Positions 19,642 to 29,358 of a DNA stretch of 64,000 bases are shown here, in pieces. The position numbers were made by a program, and so were the translations under genes. The DNA is from Buchnera aphidicola (Chaitoregma tattakana). GTDB taxonomy: Bacteria; Pseudomonadota; Gammaproteobacteria; Enterobacterales; Enterobacteriaceae. Under the pieces are notes generated by a model that was not told the origin of the DNA, searched no databases, and saw nothing but the letters and a program-made list of their open reading frames with translations. Each line of letters begins with the position of its first letter. Position 1 is the first letter of the stretch. The stretch spans positions 313,525 to 377,524 of the forward strand of contig NZ_CP134991.1 in the NCBI RefSeq assembly GCF_039370165.1, read 5' to 3'.

Positions 19642-20511
19642 CTATTTAAAGTTTATGTAATCTATAGCTATGAAAAAACTTGTTATACAATTAGACAATA
19701 TAGAAATAATAAAAACATAATAGAAAAATATATTTTTATTATAAAAACATCCAAAAACTATAGAACAAACCCAAATAAAATTTATTAGAATAGAAAAAAT
19801 GCAATACTTTTTATCTAAAAAATTATATAAATATAAAGATTCAGATACACATGTAAACAATATTACAAAAAATAAAATTACTATACTAGTAAAAAATATA
19901 CTTTTTGTTGAAGGCAAAATAGGAACTTTTGCATTTTTATAATCTTTAGCCCTAAATATAGATATAGAAAAAAAATGAGGTACTTGCCATAGAAAAAACA
20001 TAAAAAAAAATATAAAAAATGCTAAGTCTACTTTATTAGAAACTATATAATAACCTATTATAGGAGGCATTGCACCAGAAATGCTTCCTATAAATATAGA
20101 AAAAACAGTTGTTCTTTTAAAAATCATACTATATAAAAATATATAAACAAAAAAACCAAAAAAAGATAAAAGCAAAGAAAAAAAATTTGAAAAAAATAAT
20201 ATTATTAAAAAACCCAAAAATAATAAAAAAAATGCAAAAAATAAAGCTTTTATAACAGATATTTTGTTTCTTACCAAAACTCTATTTTTAGTTCTTAACA
20301 TTATATTATCAATTTTTATATCAATAATATTGTTAAGAACACAACTTCCTGAAATTATTAAAAACATACCTATAAATGTAACTAAAAATAAGTTGTAATT
20401 AATATTACCTTTAGATGCAAATAAAAAACAGGCAGAAAATGGTATTAAATTTCCTAATACTATACCAGGCTTTATTATTTGTAAATAATATTTCACGTTT
20501 TTTAATTTCAT
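19642..20511 (-). CDS. cyoE: Protoheme IX farnesyltransferase (heme O synthase)
   Basis: Polytopic membrane enzyme that farnesylates heme b to heme O, the cofactor of the CyoB binuclear centre. The product is 289 aa (E. coli 296). UbiA-family motifs are seen: NNIIDIKIDNIMLRTKNR (about residues 61-78, the prenyl diphosphate-Mg site) and FLWQVPHFFSISIFRAKDY (about 173-191). The remainder is membrane helices. It is the last gene of cyoABCDE and overlaps cyoD by 4 nt, implying translational coupling. Confidence 0.97.
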   Translation of the reverse strand: MKLKNVKYYLQIIKPGIVLGNLIPFSACFLFASKGNINYNLFLVTFIGMFLIISGSCVLNNIIDIKIDNIMLRTKNRVLVRNKISVIKALFFAFFLLFLGFLIILFFSNFFSLLLSFFGFFVYIFLYSMIFKRTTVFSIFIGSISGAMPPIIGYYIVSNKVDLAFFIFFFMFFLWQVPHFFSISIFRAKDYKNAKVPILPSTKSIFFTSIVILFFVILFTCVSESLYLYNFLDKKYCIFSILINFIWVCSIVFGCFYNKNIFFYYVFIISILSNCITSFFIAIDYINFK

Positions 20512-20831
20512 ATTTCACTGATCATAATTTTATTATGTAAACTTAACATGATAGATCTAGACCCAAAAAATATTATAAAAATTATTATTAAAGAAAACAT
20601 AACAACAAATATATTATAATACTCACTAGATTTTGCATCTTTTATATGTAAAAATATACTAAAATGTATTATTAATTGTACTATAGAAAAAAATATAATC
20701 AAAAAATAACTCAAATTTTTATTAAAAATTTTTAATTTAATTAAAAAAACTGAAAAAAACAAAATTATAAAAGAAAAAAATAGTCCTATAAAATAATTAA
20801 TATATTCTTTTTTACTTATAAATTTTTTCAT
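20508..20831 (-). CDS. cyoD: Cytochrome bo3 oxidase subunit IV
   Basis: Small accessory subunit of the ubiquinol oxidase. The product is 107 aa (E. coli 109) with three predicted membrane segments: INYFIGLFFSFIILFFSVFL, YFLIIFFSIVQLIIHFSIFLH and a final FVVMFSLIIIFIIFFGS. The YINYFIGLFFS start resembles E. coli YMTGFILSIILT. It overlaps both cyoE and cyoC by 4 nt, as expected in a tightly coupled operon. Confidence 0.93.
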   Translation of the reverse strand: MKKFISKKEYINYFIGLFFSFIILFFSVFLIKLKIFNKNLSYFLIIFFSIVQLIIHFSIFLHIKDAKSSEYYNIFVVMFSLIIIFIIFFGSRSIMLSLHNKIMISEI

Positions 20832-21451
20832 TTAATTAATCCAAATAAGTATATAAAATTAAATATAAAAATCCAGATAATATCTAAAAAATGCCAAAAC
20901 AACCCTAAACAACAAAATTGAGTATAAATTTTTTTGTTAATTTTACTTGTAAAAACTCTAACTATCATAAAAATTATCCAAATTAAACCAAAAAAAATGT
21001 GTATAGCGTGTAAAATTAACAATGAAAAAAATGATGAAATAATACCATTTTTAACCAAAAAATAATTAGTTCTACTAAAATTCACTAATTCATATAATTC
21101 CATTAGAATAAAAAAAAAACCTAAAATAAAAGTCAAAAATATATACACATAAAAATAAAAGTTCTCTTTATTATTTAATAACACCATGGAAATACTATAA
21201 AAAAAAGAACTACATAATAATATAATAGTTTCTATAAAAACATAATATATATTAATTACATGACAATTGAAAATTGTAAAATCAGAATTACTAGAAAGAA
21301 CGAAATATACTGAAAAAAATACCGAAAAAAGTATACAGTCGCTCATCAAATAAATCAAAAAACCAAATACTGTATTAATATCATATTTTATAAAATTATT
21401 TTTTTTACTTACAACTATATGTGTATTTTTTTTAAAGAAATTATTACGCAT
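20828..21451 (-). CDS. cyoC: Cytochrome bo3 oxidase subunit III
   Basis: Membrane subunit beside CyoB in the ubiquinol oxidase. The product is 207 aa (E. coli 204), with five membrane segments. Heme-copper oxidase subunit III landmarks are FGFLIYLMSDCILFSVFFSVYFVL near residue 29, the ELYEL segment, LLILHAIHIFFGLIWI (HxxH region near 145-160), and the C-terminal GLFWHFLDIIWIFIF. The frame is intact and it lies 33 nt downstream of cyoB. Confidence 0.95.
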   Translation of the reverse strand: MRNNFFKKNTHIVVSKKNNFIKYDINTVFGFLIYLMSDCILFSVFFSVYFVLSSNSDFTIFNCHVINIYYVFIETIILLCSSFFYSISMVLLNNKENFYFYVYIFLTFILGFFFILMELYELVNFSRTNYFLVKNGIISSFFSLLILHAIHIFFGLIWIIFMIVRVFTSKINKKIYTQFCCLGLFWHFLDIIWIFIFNFIYLFGLIK

Positions 21452-21484
21452 AATAAAATTCCTATATAATATATCTTATTTTTT

Positions 21485-23431
21485 TTACTTCTTTTTAAAA
21501 TTTATAAAAATTGTTTTATCTTTATGAAAAAAAATTTTAAATAAAAAAAATGAAATTAATATACTAGACAATATAAATAACCATAAAATTCTCCATACTG
21601 CCGAAAAACCTACAAAAATAGAAAATACACCGACAAAAAAACCTACATGAGTATTTTTAGGCATAATAAATCCAATATTGTTAACCACATGACCACAATC
21701 TTTTATATTTTTGTTTTTCCAAAATTGATCTATACTATCAACTTTAGGTAATAACATAAAGTTATAATGTTTAGGAGGAGAAGATACAGACCACTCCAAA
21801 GTTCTACCATTCCATGGGTCTGAAGAGTTGTTTTTATTAAAATTACAATTCTTAATTGATACAACAAATTGTATAATTTGAAATATAATTCCTATAAAAA
21901 TTAAAATAGATCCAATAAATGACATCAACAAAAAGTTGTGAAATTCATAATCAATGTTTTGACTAACTCGTCTAGTCATTCCTAAAAAGCCCAAAAAATA
22001 TATAGGAGAAAATGTTATAAAAAATCCTACTATCCAAAAATAGAAAGATATTTTACCTAAAACTTCATGTAAAGTGAAACCAAACATTTTTGGAAACCAG
22101 TAATTTATTCCAGCAAAGCAACCAAAAACTACTCCACCTATAATAACATTATGAAAATGTGCTACTAAAAACAAACTATTATGTAATATAAAATCAGCAG
22201 CAGGCAATGATAACAATATTCCAGACATACCACCTATAGAAAATGTAATTATAAAACCAATAGTCCATAACATAGAGGAGTGCATATATATATCACCTCT
22301 ATACATAGTAAATATCCAATTAAAAACTTTTACACCTGTAGGTATCGCAATTATCATAGTTGCTATTCCAAAAAATGTGTTTACATTATATCCAGCTCCC
22401 ATAGTAAAAAAATGATGCGCCCAAACTAAAAAAGATAATATTGTTATTGATAAACTTGCCCACACTAATGAATGATATCCAAATAAACGCTTTCTAGAAA
22501 AAGTAGAAACTATTTCTGAAAATATTCCAAAAGATGGTAAAATTAAAATATAAACTTCAGGATGCCCCCAAATCCAAATTAAATTTATATACATCATAGA
22601 ATTTCCACCAAAATCATTTGTAAATATGTGGAAATTAAAATATCTATCTAAAGTAAGCAGTAATATTGTAGCAGTTAATACTGGAAATGATGCTATTATT
22701 AAAATACTAGAACACAAAGATGTCCACGTAAATATTGGCATTCTAAACAAGGTCATACCATTAGTACGCATTTTTAAAATGGTAACTAAAAAATTAATTC
22801 CAGTTAAAATGGTTCCTATACCAGAAATTTGTAAACTCCATATCCAATAATCTACTCCTACGCCTGGACTATACTTTATTTCTGATAATGGTGGATATGA
22901 GAGCCATCCTGATGATGCAAACCTTCCTACAAATAAAGAAATATTAACTAATATTGCTCCACTCGCCGTAATCCAAAAACTTAAATTATTTAAAAAAGGA
23001 AAAGCTACATCTCTTGCTCCTATTTGTAGAGGTATAACAAAATTCATCAAACCTATTATAACAGGCATAGCAACAAAAAAAATCATTATTACTCCATGAA
23101 CAGTAAATATTTGATCATAATGCTCTGGAGGAAGAAAACCATTATTATTTTGTGTGCTTGGGTAAGAAGCTAAAAATTGCTGTGCCTTCATCATAAGTGC
23201 ATCAATAAATCCTCTAAAAAACATTAACGTTCCTAACATTATGTACATAATACCAATTTTCTTATGATCTACTGAAGTAATCCAATTGTTCCAAATATAT
23301 TTCCATTTTTTAAAATATGTTATAAAAAATATAGAACATATAAAAAATATAGATAATACAAAAAATGTTAAAACTATTATTGGTTCATTGAAAGGTATAT
23401 CTCTAAAGGTTAATTTTCCAAACATTTTCAC
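21485..23431 (-). CDS. cyoB: Cytochrome bo3 oxidase subunit I
   Basis: Catalytic subunit that reduces oxygen to water at the heme o3-CuB centre and pumps protons in the inner membrane. The product is 648 aa (E. coli 663). Visible signatures are [30 protein letters not shown] (heme ligand His), [18 protein letters not shown] (CuB His and cross-linked Tyr), [10 protein letters not shown] (two CuB His), and [17 protein letters not shown] (heme ligands). All copper and heme ligands are kept, so the oxidase should be active and the cell should respire oxygen. Confidence 0.98.
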   Translation of the reverse strand: MKMFGKLTFRDIPFNEPIIVLTFFVLSIFFICSIFFITYFKKWKYIWNNWITSVDHKKIGIMYIMLGTLMFFRGFIDALMMKAQQFLASYPSTQNNNGFLPPEHYDQIFTVHGVIMIFFVAMPVIIGLMNFVIPLQIGARDVAFPFLNNLSFWITASGAILVNISLFVGRFASSGWLSYPPLSEIKYSPGVGVDYWIWSLQISGIGTILTGINFLVTILKMRTNGMTLFRMPIFTWTSLCSSILIIASFPVLTATILLLTLDRYFNFHIFTNDFGGNSMMYINLIWIWGHPEVYILILPSFGIFSEIVSTFSRKRLFGYHSLVWASLSITILSFLVWAHHFFTMGAGYNVNTFFGIATMIIAIPTGVKVFNWIFTMYRGDIYMHSSMLWTIGFIITFSIGGMSGILLSLPAADFILHNSLFLVAHFHNVIIGGVVFGCFAGINYWFPKMFGFTLHEVLGKISFYFWIVGFFITFSPIYFLGFLGMTRRVSQNIDYEFHNFLLMSFIGSILIFIGIIFQIIQFVVSIKNCNFNKNNSSDPWNGRTLEWSVSSPPKHYNFMLLPKVDSIDQFWKNKNIKDCGHVVNNIGFIMPKNTHVGFFVGVFSIFVGFSAVWRILWLFILSSILISFFLFKIFFHKDKTIFINFKKK

Positions 23432-23466
23432 TCCTATATAAACAAAAAGAATTTATTAACAAAAAA

Positions 23467-24318
23467 CTACTTACAATGAAATTTATTAATAATGTTTTCA
23501 AATAAGTCAGGATAAACATGAGAAAAGTATTCTTTTTTTCTATTTATTTTAGGTATTTGTAAATTTTCAAACTTCTTTCTATTATCTAAAAAAGTTTTAG
23601 AGCTTTTTAATATATTGATCCAACTTAAAAATTTACTATCACTGTCAAAAGCCAAAAGAGTAAACTTCATATTAGAAAACCCATAACCACTATAATTTGA
23701 TGACATACCTTTATATATACCAGAATGTTTAGTAATTAAATATAATTTTGTTTTAGTACCAGGCATAGCATAAATTTGACTTCCAAGATTAGGAACAAAA
23801 AAAGAATTCATAACAGAACTAGATGTAATGTTAAATTTCACTGTTGTATTTGTAGGAATAGCCACTTCATTTATAGAGGCTATTTTATAATCTGGATAAA
23901 TAAATAACCAACACCAATCTAAAGAAATAACATTAATTTCTATAGTTTTTCTATTACTTTGTATATATTTGCTAGGATCCAAGCTTTTTGTAGTATTGAA
24001 AGATATAACAGAAAAAATTGTAACTATTATTATAGGTATGATCCATATTATAGATTCTATTATATATGAGCTATTCCAATTAGGACAATATTTTTTGTTC
24101 TTATTGTTTTCATTATATTTAAACATAAAATACATTGTCATAATAATTACAGGAACTACCACTAATAACATTATCAAAAATAAAATTAAAATTAAATGAT
24201 TTTCCTTATCTCTAATATAACCATAAGTAGAAAACATAATTTTTCTTCTAATTTCTAGAAAAATAAACGTAAAAAATGAAATACAACAGAATAATATAAC
24301 ATAAATATTTTTTATCAT
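23467..24318 (-). CDS. cyoA: Cytochrome bo3 oxidase subunit II, lipobox lost
   Basis: Subunit II contributes to quinol oxidation and stabilises CyoB. The product is 283 aa (E. coli 315). After two membrane segments comes the cupredoxin domain with ISLDWCWLFIYPDYKIAS, SSSVMNSFFVPNLGSQIYAM and SSNYSGYGFSNMKF. As in the E. coli quinol oxidase there is no CuA site. The E. coli protein is a lipoprotein (LLSGC); here the N-terminus has no lipobox with Cys in the right place, and the Met/His-rich E. coli tail is missing. First gene of cyoABCDE. Confidence 0.96.
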   Translation of the reverse strand: MIKNIYVILFCCISFFTFIFLEIRRKIMFSTYGYIRDKENHLILILFLIMLLVVVPVIIMTMYFMFKYNENNKNKKYCPNWNSSYIIESIIWIIPIIIVTIFSVISFNTTKSLDPSKYIQSNRKTIEINVISLDWCWLFIYPDYKIASINEVAIPTNTTVKFNITSSSVMNSFFVPNLGSQIYAMPGTKTKLYLITKHSGIYKGMSSNYSGYGFSNMKFTLLAFDSDSKFLSWINILKSSKTFLDNRKKFENLQIPKINRKKEYFSHVYPDLFENIINKFHCK

Positions 24319-24632
24319 AAAATTCCCTAAACTAAATTTAAAAATCTAAATTATCTTTGAAAATATAATAAACATAAAATATAAAATATAAAGCTATGAT
24401 ATAAAATTTTAACTTTAGAATAACTTATAAAAAAATATTTTATACAGAACATTTATAAAAAAAAATAAAATATAATTTTATTTTATTAACTAATATACGA
24501 AATCTTATTTTTTATTTATAAAATTATATTTTAATATAAGCTATATAATTTTTTATTACTTTTGATATAAACAAAAAATAATTGTATATTAAAAATTAAC
24601 AAAAATATTTTTTAACAAGAGCACAATAAAAA
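24319..24632. other. Intergenic region between divergent cyoA and clpP
   Basis: A 314-base AT-rich stretch with no open frame or RNA gene. In E. coli and in larger related endosymbiont genomes the trigger factor gene tig precedes clpP, so this may be where tig was lost. A good promoter for clpP is visible (24562-24590). I see no clear promoter for the cyo operon on the minus strand. Confidence 0.55.
24562..24590 (+). promoter_or_regulatory. Probable sigma-70 promoter of clpP
   Basis: A TTGATA -35 (24562-24567, five of six) and a TATATT -10 (24585-24590, five of six) are spaced by exactly 17 nt. The expected start near 24597 gives a leader of about 36 nt before the clpP ATG. It has no resemblance to the C-rich sigma-32 heat-shock -10. 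Confidence 0.6.
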
Positions 24633-25244
24633 ATGTTTAAAAAACATAATACAAATTATTCTACAATAATACCGATGATTGTTGAAAAAACAAGTAGAGG
24701 CGATAGATCATATGACATTTATTCCAAATTGTTAAAAGAAAGAATAATTTTTTTATCTGGTGTTATAGATGATAATTTATCAAATAGTATAATATCACAA
24801 CTTTTGTTTCTAGAATCTAAAAGTCAAAAAAATGATATCTATTTATATATAAATTCACCAGGAGGTTTAATAACTTCAGGAATATCTATATACGATACTA
24901 TGCAATTTATACAACCAGATATAAGTACAATATGCATAGGACAAGCATGCTCAATGGCGGCTTTATTATTAACAACTGGAACTAAAGGAAAAAGATTCTC
25001 TTTGCCTAATTCTAGAATTATGATTCATCAACCTCTTGGTCAATATAAAGGACAAGCAACAGACATAGAAATACATGCTAATGAAATAATATTAATAAAA
25101 AAAAAAATAAATAAAATTATGTCTCTACATACAGGTAAAGACATAAAAAAAATAGAACAAGATACAGAAAGAGACTATTTTCTTTCTTCCTCACAAGCTT
25201 TAAAATATGGAATTATAGATTCCATACTAAAAAGTAGAAAATGA
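24633..25244 (+). CDS. clpP: ATP-dependent Clp protease proteolytic subunit
   Basis: Serine peptidase that forms the two-ring chamber fed by ClpX. The product is 203 aa (E. coli 207). The catalytic triad is Ser107 (in GQACSMAA), His132 (in MIHQPLGQ) and Asp181 (in DTERDYFLS), with the spacing of the E. coli enzyme. YINSPGG and the N-terminal [15 protein letters not shown] region are also typical. It leads the clpP-clpX pair, followed by lon, as in E. coli. Confidence 0.98.
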   Translation: MFKKHNTNYSTIIPMIVEKTSRGDRSYDIYSKLLKERIIFLSGVIDDNLSNSIISQLLFLESKSQKNDIYLYINSPGGLITSGISIYDTMQFIQPDISTICIGQACSMAALLLTTGTKGKRFSLPNSRIMIHQPLGQYKGQATDIEIHANEIILIKKKINKIMSLHTGKDIKKIEQDTERDYFLSSSQALKYGIIDSILKSRK

Positions 25245-25316
25245 TTTTAAATTATATATTAACAATTAATTTTTAAATTATGAAGAATATTTCTTAAAAA
25301 TAGGAACAACAAAAAT

Positions 25317-26552
25317 ATGATAGAAAGTTCAATAAAAAACAAGTATCACAAATTAAATTGTTCGTTTTGCAATAAGAAACCAAAAAATTCTAATAAACTT
25401 GTCATTAGTAAATATTCTTGCATATGTTATGTATGTATAAATTCATTTGCAAAAATTATTAAAACAGATTTAGAAAATATTAAAAAAAAAACACATGAAA
25501 AACATAAATATATTCCTATAAAAATAAAAAAAAAACTAGACAAATATGTTGTTGGACAAAAAACAGCCAAAAAAGTATTATCTGTTGCTGTATACAATCA
25601 TTATAAAAAAAAAACATATGAAAACAAAAATTATACAAACAATACAAATATAGAAAAAAATAACATCCTGTTAATAGGACCAACTGGTAGTGGTAAAACT
25701 TTATTAGCTAAAACGTTAGCTAATATTATAAAAGTTCCTTTTGTAATAGCTGACGCTACTAGTTTAACAGAAGCAGGATATGTAGGAGAAGATGTAGAAA
25801 GCATAATATATAGACTATTACAAAAATGTAATTTTAATATAAAAGAGGCGGAGTCCGGAATAATATATATTGATGAAATAGATAAAATAGCTAAAAAATC
25901 AGAAAATATATCTATTACTAGAGATGTATCAGGAGAAGGGGTCCAACAATCACTTTTAAAAATAATAGAAGGAACAGATACTTTTATATCTCCTACAGGA
26001 GGAAGAAAACATCCAGAACAAGAATTAATTAAAATAAATACATCAAAAATATTATTCATATTAGGTGGAACATTTATAGGACTTAAAAAAATTATTTCGA
26101 AAAGAATAGATGTAAAATCTAATCTAGGATTTCATAAAATACAAAATAATAAAAAACAAATTGAAAAAAATAATTTGTTAAGAAAAGTAATTGCACAAGA
26201 TATAATAAAGTTTGGTTTTATACCAGAATTTATAGGAAGAATTTCAACAATAGCAACATTAAAAAGCTTAGAAGAAAAAGATCTTATAAAAGTATTATGT
26301 GAAACAAAAAATTCTTTATTAGAACAATATAAAATGCTATTTAAAATGGAAAATATAGTTTTAGAATTTTCTAAAAGATCTATTGAAGAAATTGTAAAAA
26401 AATCTATTTTAATCAAGACTGGTTCAAGAGGATTGAAAACAATATTAGAAAAAATTTTATTAGATTTAATGTATGAAACACCATCTAAAAAAAATATAAA
26501 AAAAATAATAGTTAATAAATCATTTGTAAAAAAAAAATTCTTACCAAAATAA
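25317..26552 (+). CDS. clpX: ClpX unfoldase, ATP-binding partner of ClpP
   Basis: AAA+ hexamer that recognises, unfolds and feeds proteins to ClpP. The product is 411 aa (E. coli 424). The N-terminal zinc domain has two Cys pairs (CSFC near residue 15, CYVC near 38). Walker A is [11 protein letters not shown], the pore loop is in GYVGEDVES, Walker B is [11 protein letters not shown], and sensor/arginine motifs lie in [10 protein letters not shown] and [12 protein letters not shown]. All functional motifs are intact. It sits 72 nt after clpP. Confidence 0.98.
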   Translation: MIESSIKNKYHKLNCSFCNKKPKNSNKLVISKYSCICYVCINSFAKIIKTDLENIKKKTHEKHKYIPIKIKKKLDKYVVGQKTAKKVLSVAVYNHYKKKTYENKNYTNNTNIEKNNILLIGPTGSGKTLLAKTLANIIKVPFVIADATSLTEAGYVGEDVESIIYRLLQKCNFNIKEAESGIIYIDEIDKIAKKSENISITRDVSGEGVQQSLLKIIEGTDTFISPTGGRKHPEQELIKINTSKILFILGGTFIGLKKIISKRIDVKSNLGFHKIQNNKKQIEKNNLLRKVIAQDIIKFGFIPEFIGRISTIATLKSLEEKDLIKVLCETKNSLLEQYKMLFKMENIVLEFSKRSIEEIVKKSILIKTGSRGLKTILEKILLDLMYETPSKKNIKKIIVNKSFVKKKFLPK

Positions 26553-26744
26553 ATACATAAAAAAAAGTATAAAAAATTTTATTAAAAATTAAAATGTTAG
26601 ACTGATCTATTAATAAAATTTTACTATAATAAAATAAAATTCATACTATAATTCTCAAATTATTATATTAAAACTAATTTTTATAAAAAAATAGTATATA
26701 TAATCAATACTATAAGATAGTAACTAAAACTAAGAGAGAAACAT

Positions 26745-29102
26745 ATGAATTCTGAGCACACTAAAAGTGCAAAAATGTCCCTTTTACCACTTCGTGATAT
26801 TGTAGTATACCCAAATATGATAATTTCATTATTTATTGGAAGAAAAAAATCAATAAAGTGTATAAAAAAAATAGTTGACAAAAAAGAAAAAATATTTTTA
26901 TTAACGCAAAGAAAATCACATACAGAAAAACCTAAAGAAAAAGATTTATTTAAAGTAGGAACTGTAGCTAAAATATTACAAATTTTAAAACTACCTAATG
27001 GAACAATAAAAATATTAGTAGAAGGAATACAAAGAGCTAAAATAAGCTCACTAAAAGAAAACACAGAATACTTTTTAGCAAATATAAAATATATAAAACT
27101 AGATAAAAAATCAAACCAAGAAACTAAAATACTAATAAATACATCAATAAAAAAATTTGAAGAATATGTAAAATTAAATAAAACTATACAACTAGAAGTT
27201 ATAGAAAATGTAAAAAAAATAAAAAATGTAGAAAAATTGTCAGATACTCTTGCGTCTTATATACATTTAAAAGTTAAAGATAAACAAAATATATTAGAAA
27301 TGACAGATGCTAATAAAAGACTAGAACATATAATGGTAATAATGGAATCAGAAATAAACATATTAAAAATAGAAAAGAATATAAGAAACAGAGTAAAAAA
27401 GCAAATGGAAAATAGTCAAAAGGAATATTATTTAAATGAACAAATGAAAGCAATACAAAAAGAGTTAAACAAAATAGAAGATACTGAAGACGAAAATAAA
27501 ATTTTATTAAGAAAAATATCTTCTCTAAAAGCACCTAAAGAAATAAAAAATAAAATAAAATTAGAATTAAAAAAACTAAAAACAATGCCATATATGTCAT
27601 CTGAATCATCTGTAATAAAAAATTATATAGATTGGGTAATACAAGTTCCATGGAGTAAAAGAGGAAAAATAAAGAAAAATTTAACATTAGCAAAAAAAAT
27701 ATTAGACAAAGATCACTATGGTCTTAAAATGATCAAAGAAAGAGTTATAGAATATTTAGCTGTACAAACTAGGTCAAAAAAAATACATGGACCTATTCTA
27801 TGTTTAGTAGGGCCTCCTGGAGTAGGAAAGACATCTTTAGGTCAATCTATAGCTAAAGCTACAGGAAGAAAATATATAAAAATGTCTTTAGGAGGAATAA
27901 GAGATGAAGCAGAAATTAGAGGACATAGAAAAACTTATGTAGGATCTATGCCAGGTAAAATAATTCAAAAAATGTCTAGAATAGGAGTAAAAAACCCACT
28001 ATTTTTATTAGATGAAATAGACAAAATTTCATATGATACTAGAACAGATCCATATTCTGCATTGTTAGAAGTTTTAGACCCTGAACAAAACTTTGCATTT
28101 AATGACCATTATATAGAAATAGATTATGATTTATCTGAAGTAATGTTCATAGCTACTGCTAATACATTAGATATACCATATGCATTGTTAGATAGAATGG
28201 AAATAATAAGACTATCTGGATATACAGAAGAAGAAAAACTACATATAACAACAAAATATTTAATACCAAAGCAAATCAAAAAGAACGTATTAAAAGAAAA
28301 TGAAATAGAGATAGATACAAATATATTACCTAAAATAATAAGAAACTATACACGGGAAGCTGGCATAAGAAATTTAGAAAGAAAAATATCTAAAATATGT
28401 AGAAAAGTAGTAAAAGACTTATCATTAAATAAAAAAATAAAAAAGATAAAAATAAACAAAAAAAATATCAAAAAATATTTAGGAATAAAAAAATTTGATT
28501 ATAGAAAAAGCTCTAAAAAAGAAAAAATAGGACAAGTTTCAGGACTAGCGTGGACAGAAGTTGGTGGAGAACTATTAAATATAGAAGCAGCATGTGTACC
28601 TGGCAAAGGAAAACTGACTTATACTGGATCATTAGGAAAAATAATGAAAGAATCCATACAGGCAGCTCTTATAATAATAAGATCACAATCAAAAAAATTA
28701 GGTATTAAAACTAGCTTCTATGAAGATCATGACATACATGTGCATGTACCAGATGGAGCAACGCCAAAAGATGGTCCTAGTGCTGGAATTTCTATGTGTA
28801 CTGCAATAACATCTTGTTTAACAAAAAATCCTGTAAAATCTAACATTGCTATGACTGGTGAAATAACATTACAAGGAAAAATCTTGAATATAGGGGGATT
28901 AAAAGAAAAATTATTAGCTGCTCATAGAGGCGGAATAAAAAACGTATTAATACCATATGCAAACAAAAGAGAATTAGAACAAATACCAAGAAATATTTTG
29001 TTGGGCTTAAAAATACATAAACTAAAAAAGGTAGAAGAAGCATTGATCTTGTCTCTAAAGCGCTTCCCATATAAAAAATCTAAAAATATTAAAAAGATAT
29101 AA
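26745..29102 (+). CDS. lon: ATP-dependent protease Lon
   Basis: AAA+ serine protease that degrades damaged and regulatory proteins in the cytoplasm. The product is 785 aa (E. coli 784). The N-terminal domain starts at LLPLRDIVVYPNMI, Walker A is GPPGVGKTSLG, Walker B is FLLDEIDKI, and the proteolytic Ser679 (DGPSAGISM) and Lys722 (GGLKEKLLA) are at the same positions as in E. coli. A GAGAG ribosome site precedes the ATG and a GC-rich terminator follows. hupB and ppiD, which follow in E. coli, are absent. Confidence 0.98.
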   Translation: MNSEHTKSAKMSLLPLRDIVVYPNMIISLFIGRKKSIKCIKKIVDKKEKIFLLTQRKSHTEKPKEKDLFKVGTVAKILQILKLPNGTIKILVEGIQRAKISSLKENTEYFLANIKYIKLDKKSNQETKILINTSIKKFEEYVKLNKTIQLEVIENVKKIKNVEKLSDTLASYIHLKVKDKQNILEMTDANKRLEHIMVIMESEINILKIEKNIRNRVKKQMENSQKEYYLNEQMKAIQKELNKIEDTEDENKILLRKISSLKAPKEIKNKIKLELKKLKTMPYMSSESSVIKNYIDWVIQVPWSKRGKIKKNLTLAKKILDKDHYGLKMIKERVIEYLAVQTRSKKIHGPILCLVGPPGVGKTSLGQSIAKATGRKYIKMSLGGIRDEAEIRGHRKTYVGSMPGKIIQKMSRIGVKNPLFLLDEIDKISYDTRTDPYSALLEVLDPEQNFAFNDHYIEIDYDLSEVMFIATANTLDIPYALLDRMEIIRLSGYTEEEKLHITTKYLIPKQIKKNVLKENEIEIDTNILPKIIRNYTREAGIRNLERKISKICRKVVKDLSLNKKIKKIKINKKNIKKYLGIKKFDYRKSSKKEKIGQVSGLAWTEVGGELLNIEAACVPGKGKLTYTGSLGKIMKESIQAALIIIRSQSKKLGIKTSFYEDHDIHVHVPDGATPKDGPSAGISMCTAITSCLTKNPVKSNIAMTGEITLQGKILNIGGLKEKLLAAHRGGIKNVLIPYANKRELEQIPRNILLGLKIHKLKKVEEALILSLKRFPYKKSKNIKKI

Positions 29103-29110
29103 AAAAATTA

Positions 29111-29149
29111 AGCTGGCAAATTATATAAAATTGCCAGCTAAAAATTTTT
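29111..29149 (+). terminator. Rho-independent terminator after lon
   Basis: A perfect 9-bp stem (AGCTGGCAA at 29111-29119 with TTGCCAGCT at 29131-29139), with five G:C pairs, closes an 11-nt loop 9 nt after the lon stop codon, and a run of five T follows at 29145-29149. It stands out in this AT-rich window and is the clearest intrinsic terminator here. Confidence 0.78.
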
Positions 29150-29358
29150 GTATAATAATATATATGATAAAGTATAAAAAAAATAAAAAACATGCTAAAC
29201 ATTTAAAATATTACAAATTTTATGAAATATTTTACATAAAAATAATAATAATAATTACAATTATATAATCTATAGTTAATTTTCTTTTACAAAAAAAAAT
29301 AGTTTAAAAAATAAAAACTTTATATAAACAACATAAATAAAAAAAAAAAGGATATTTT

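Noticed and set aside
24541..26744. Sigma-32 heat-shock promoters before clpP and lon
   Set aside because: No C-rich -10 resembling CCCCAT was found; clpP has an ordinary sigma-70-like promoter instead.
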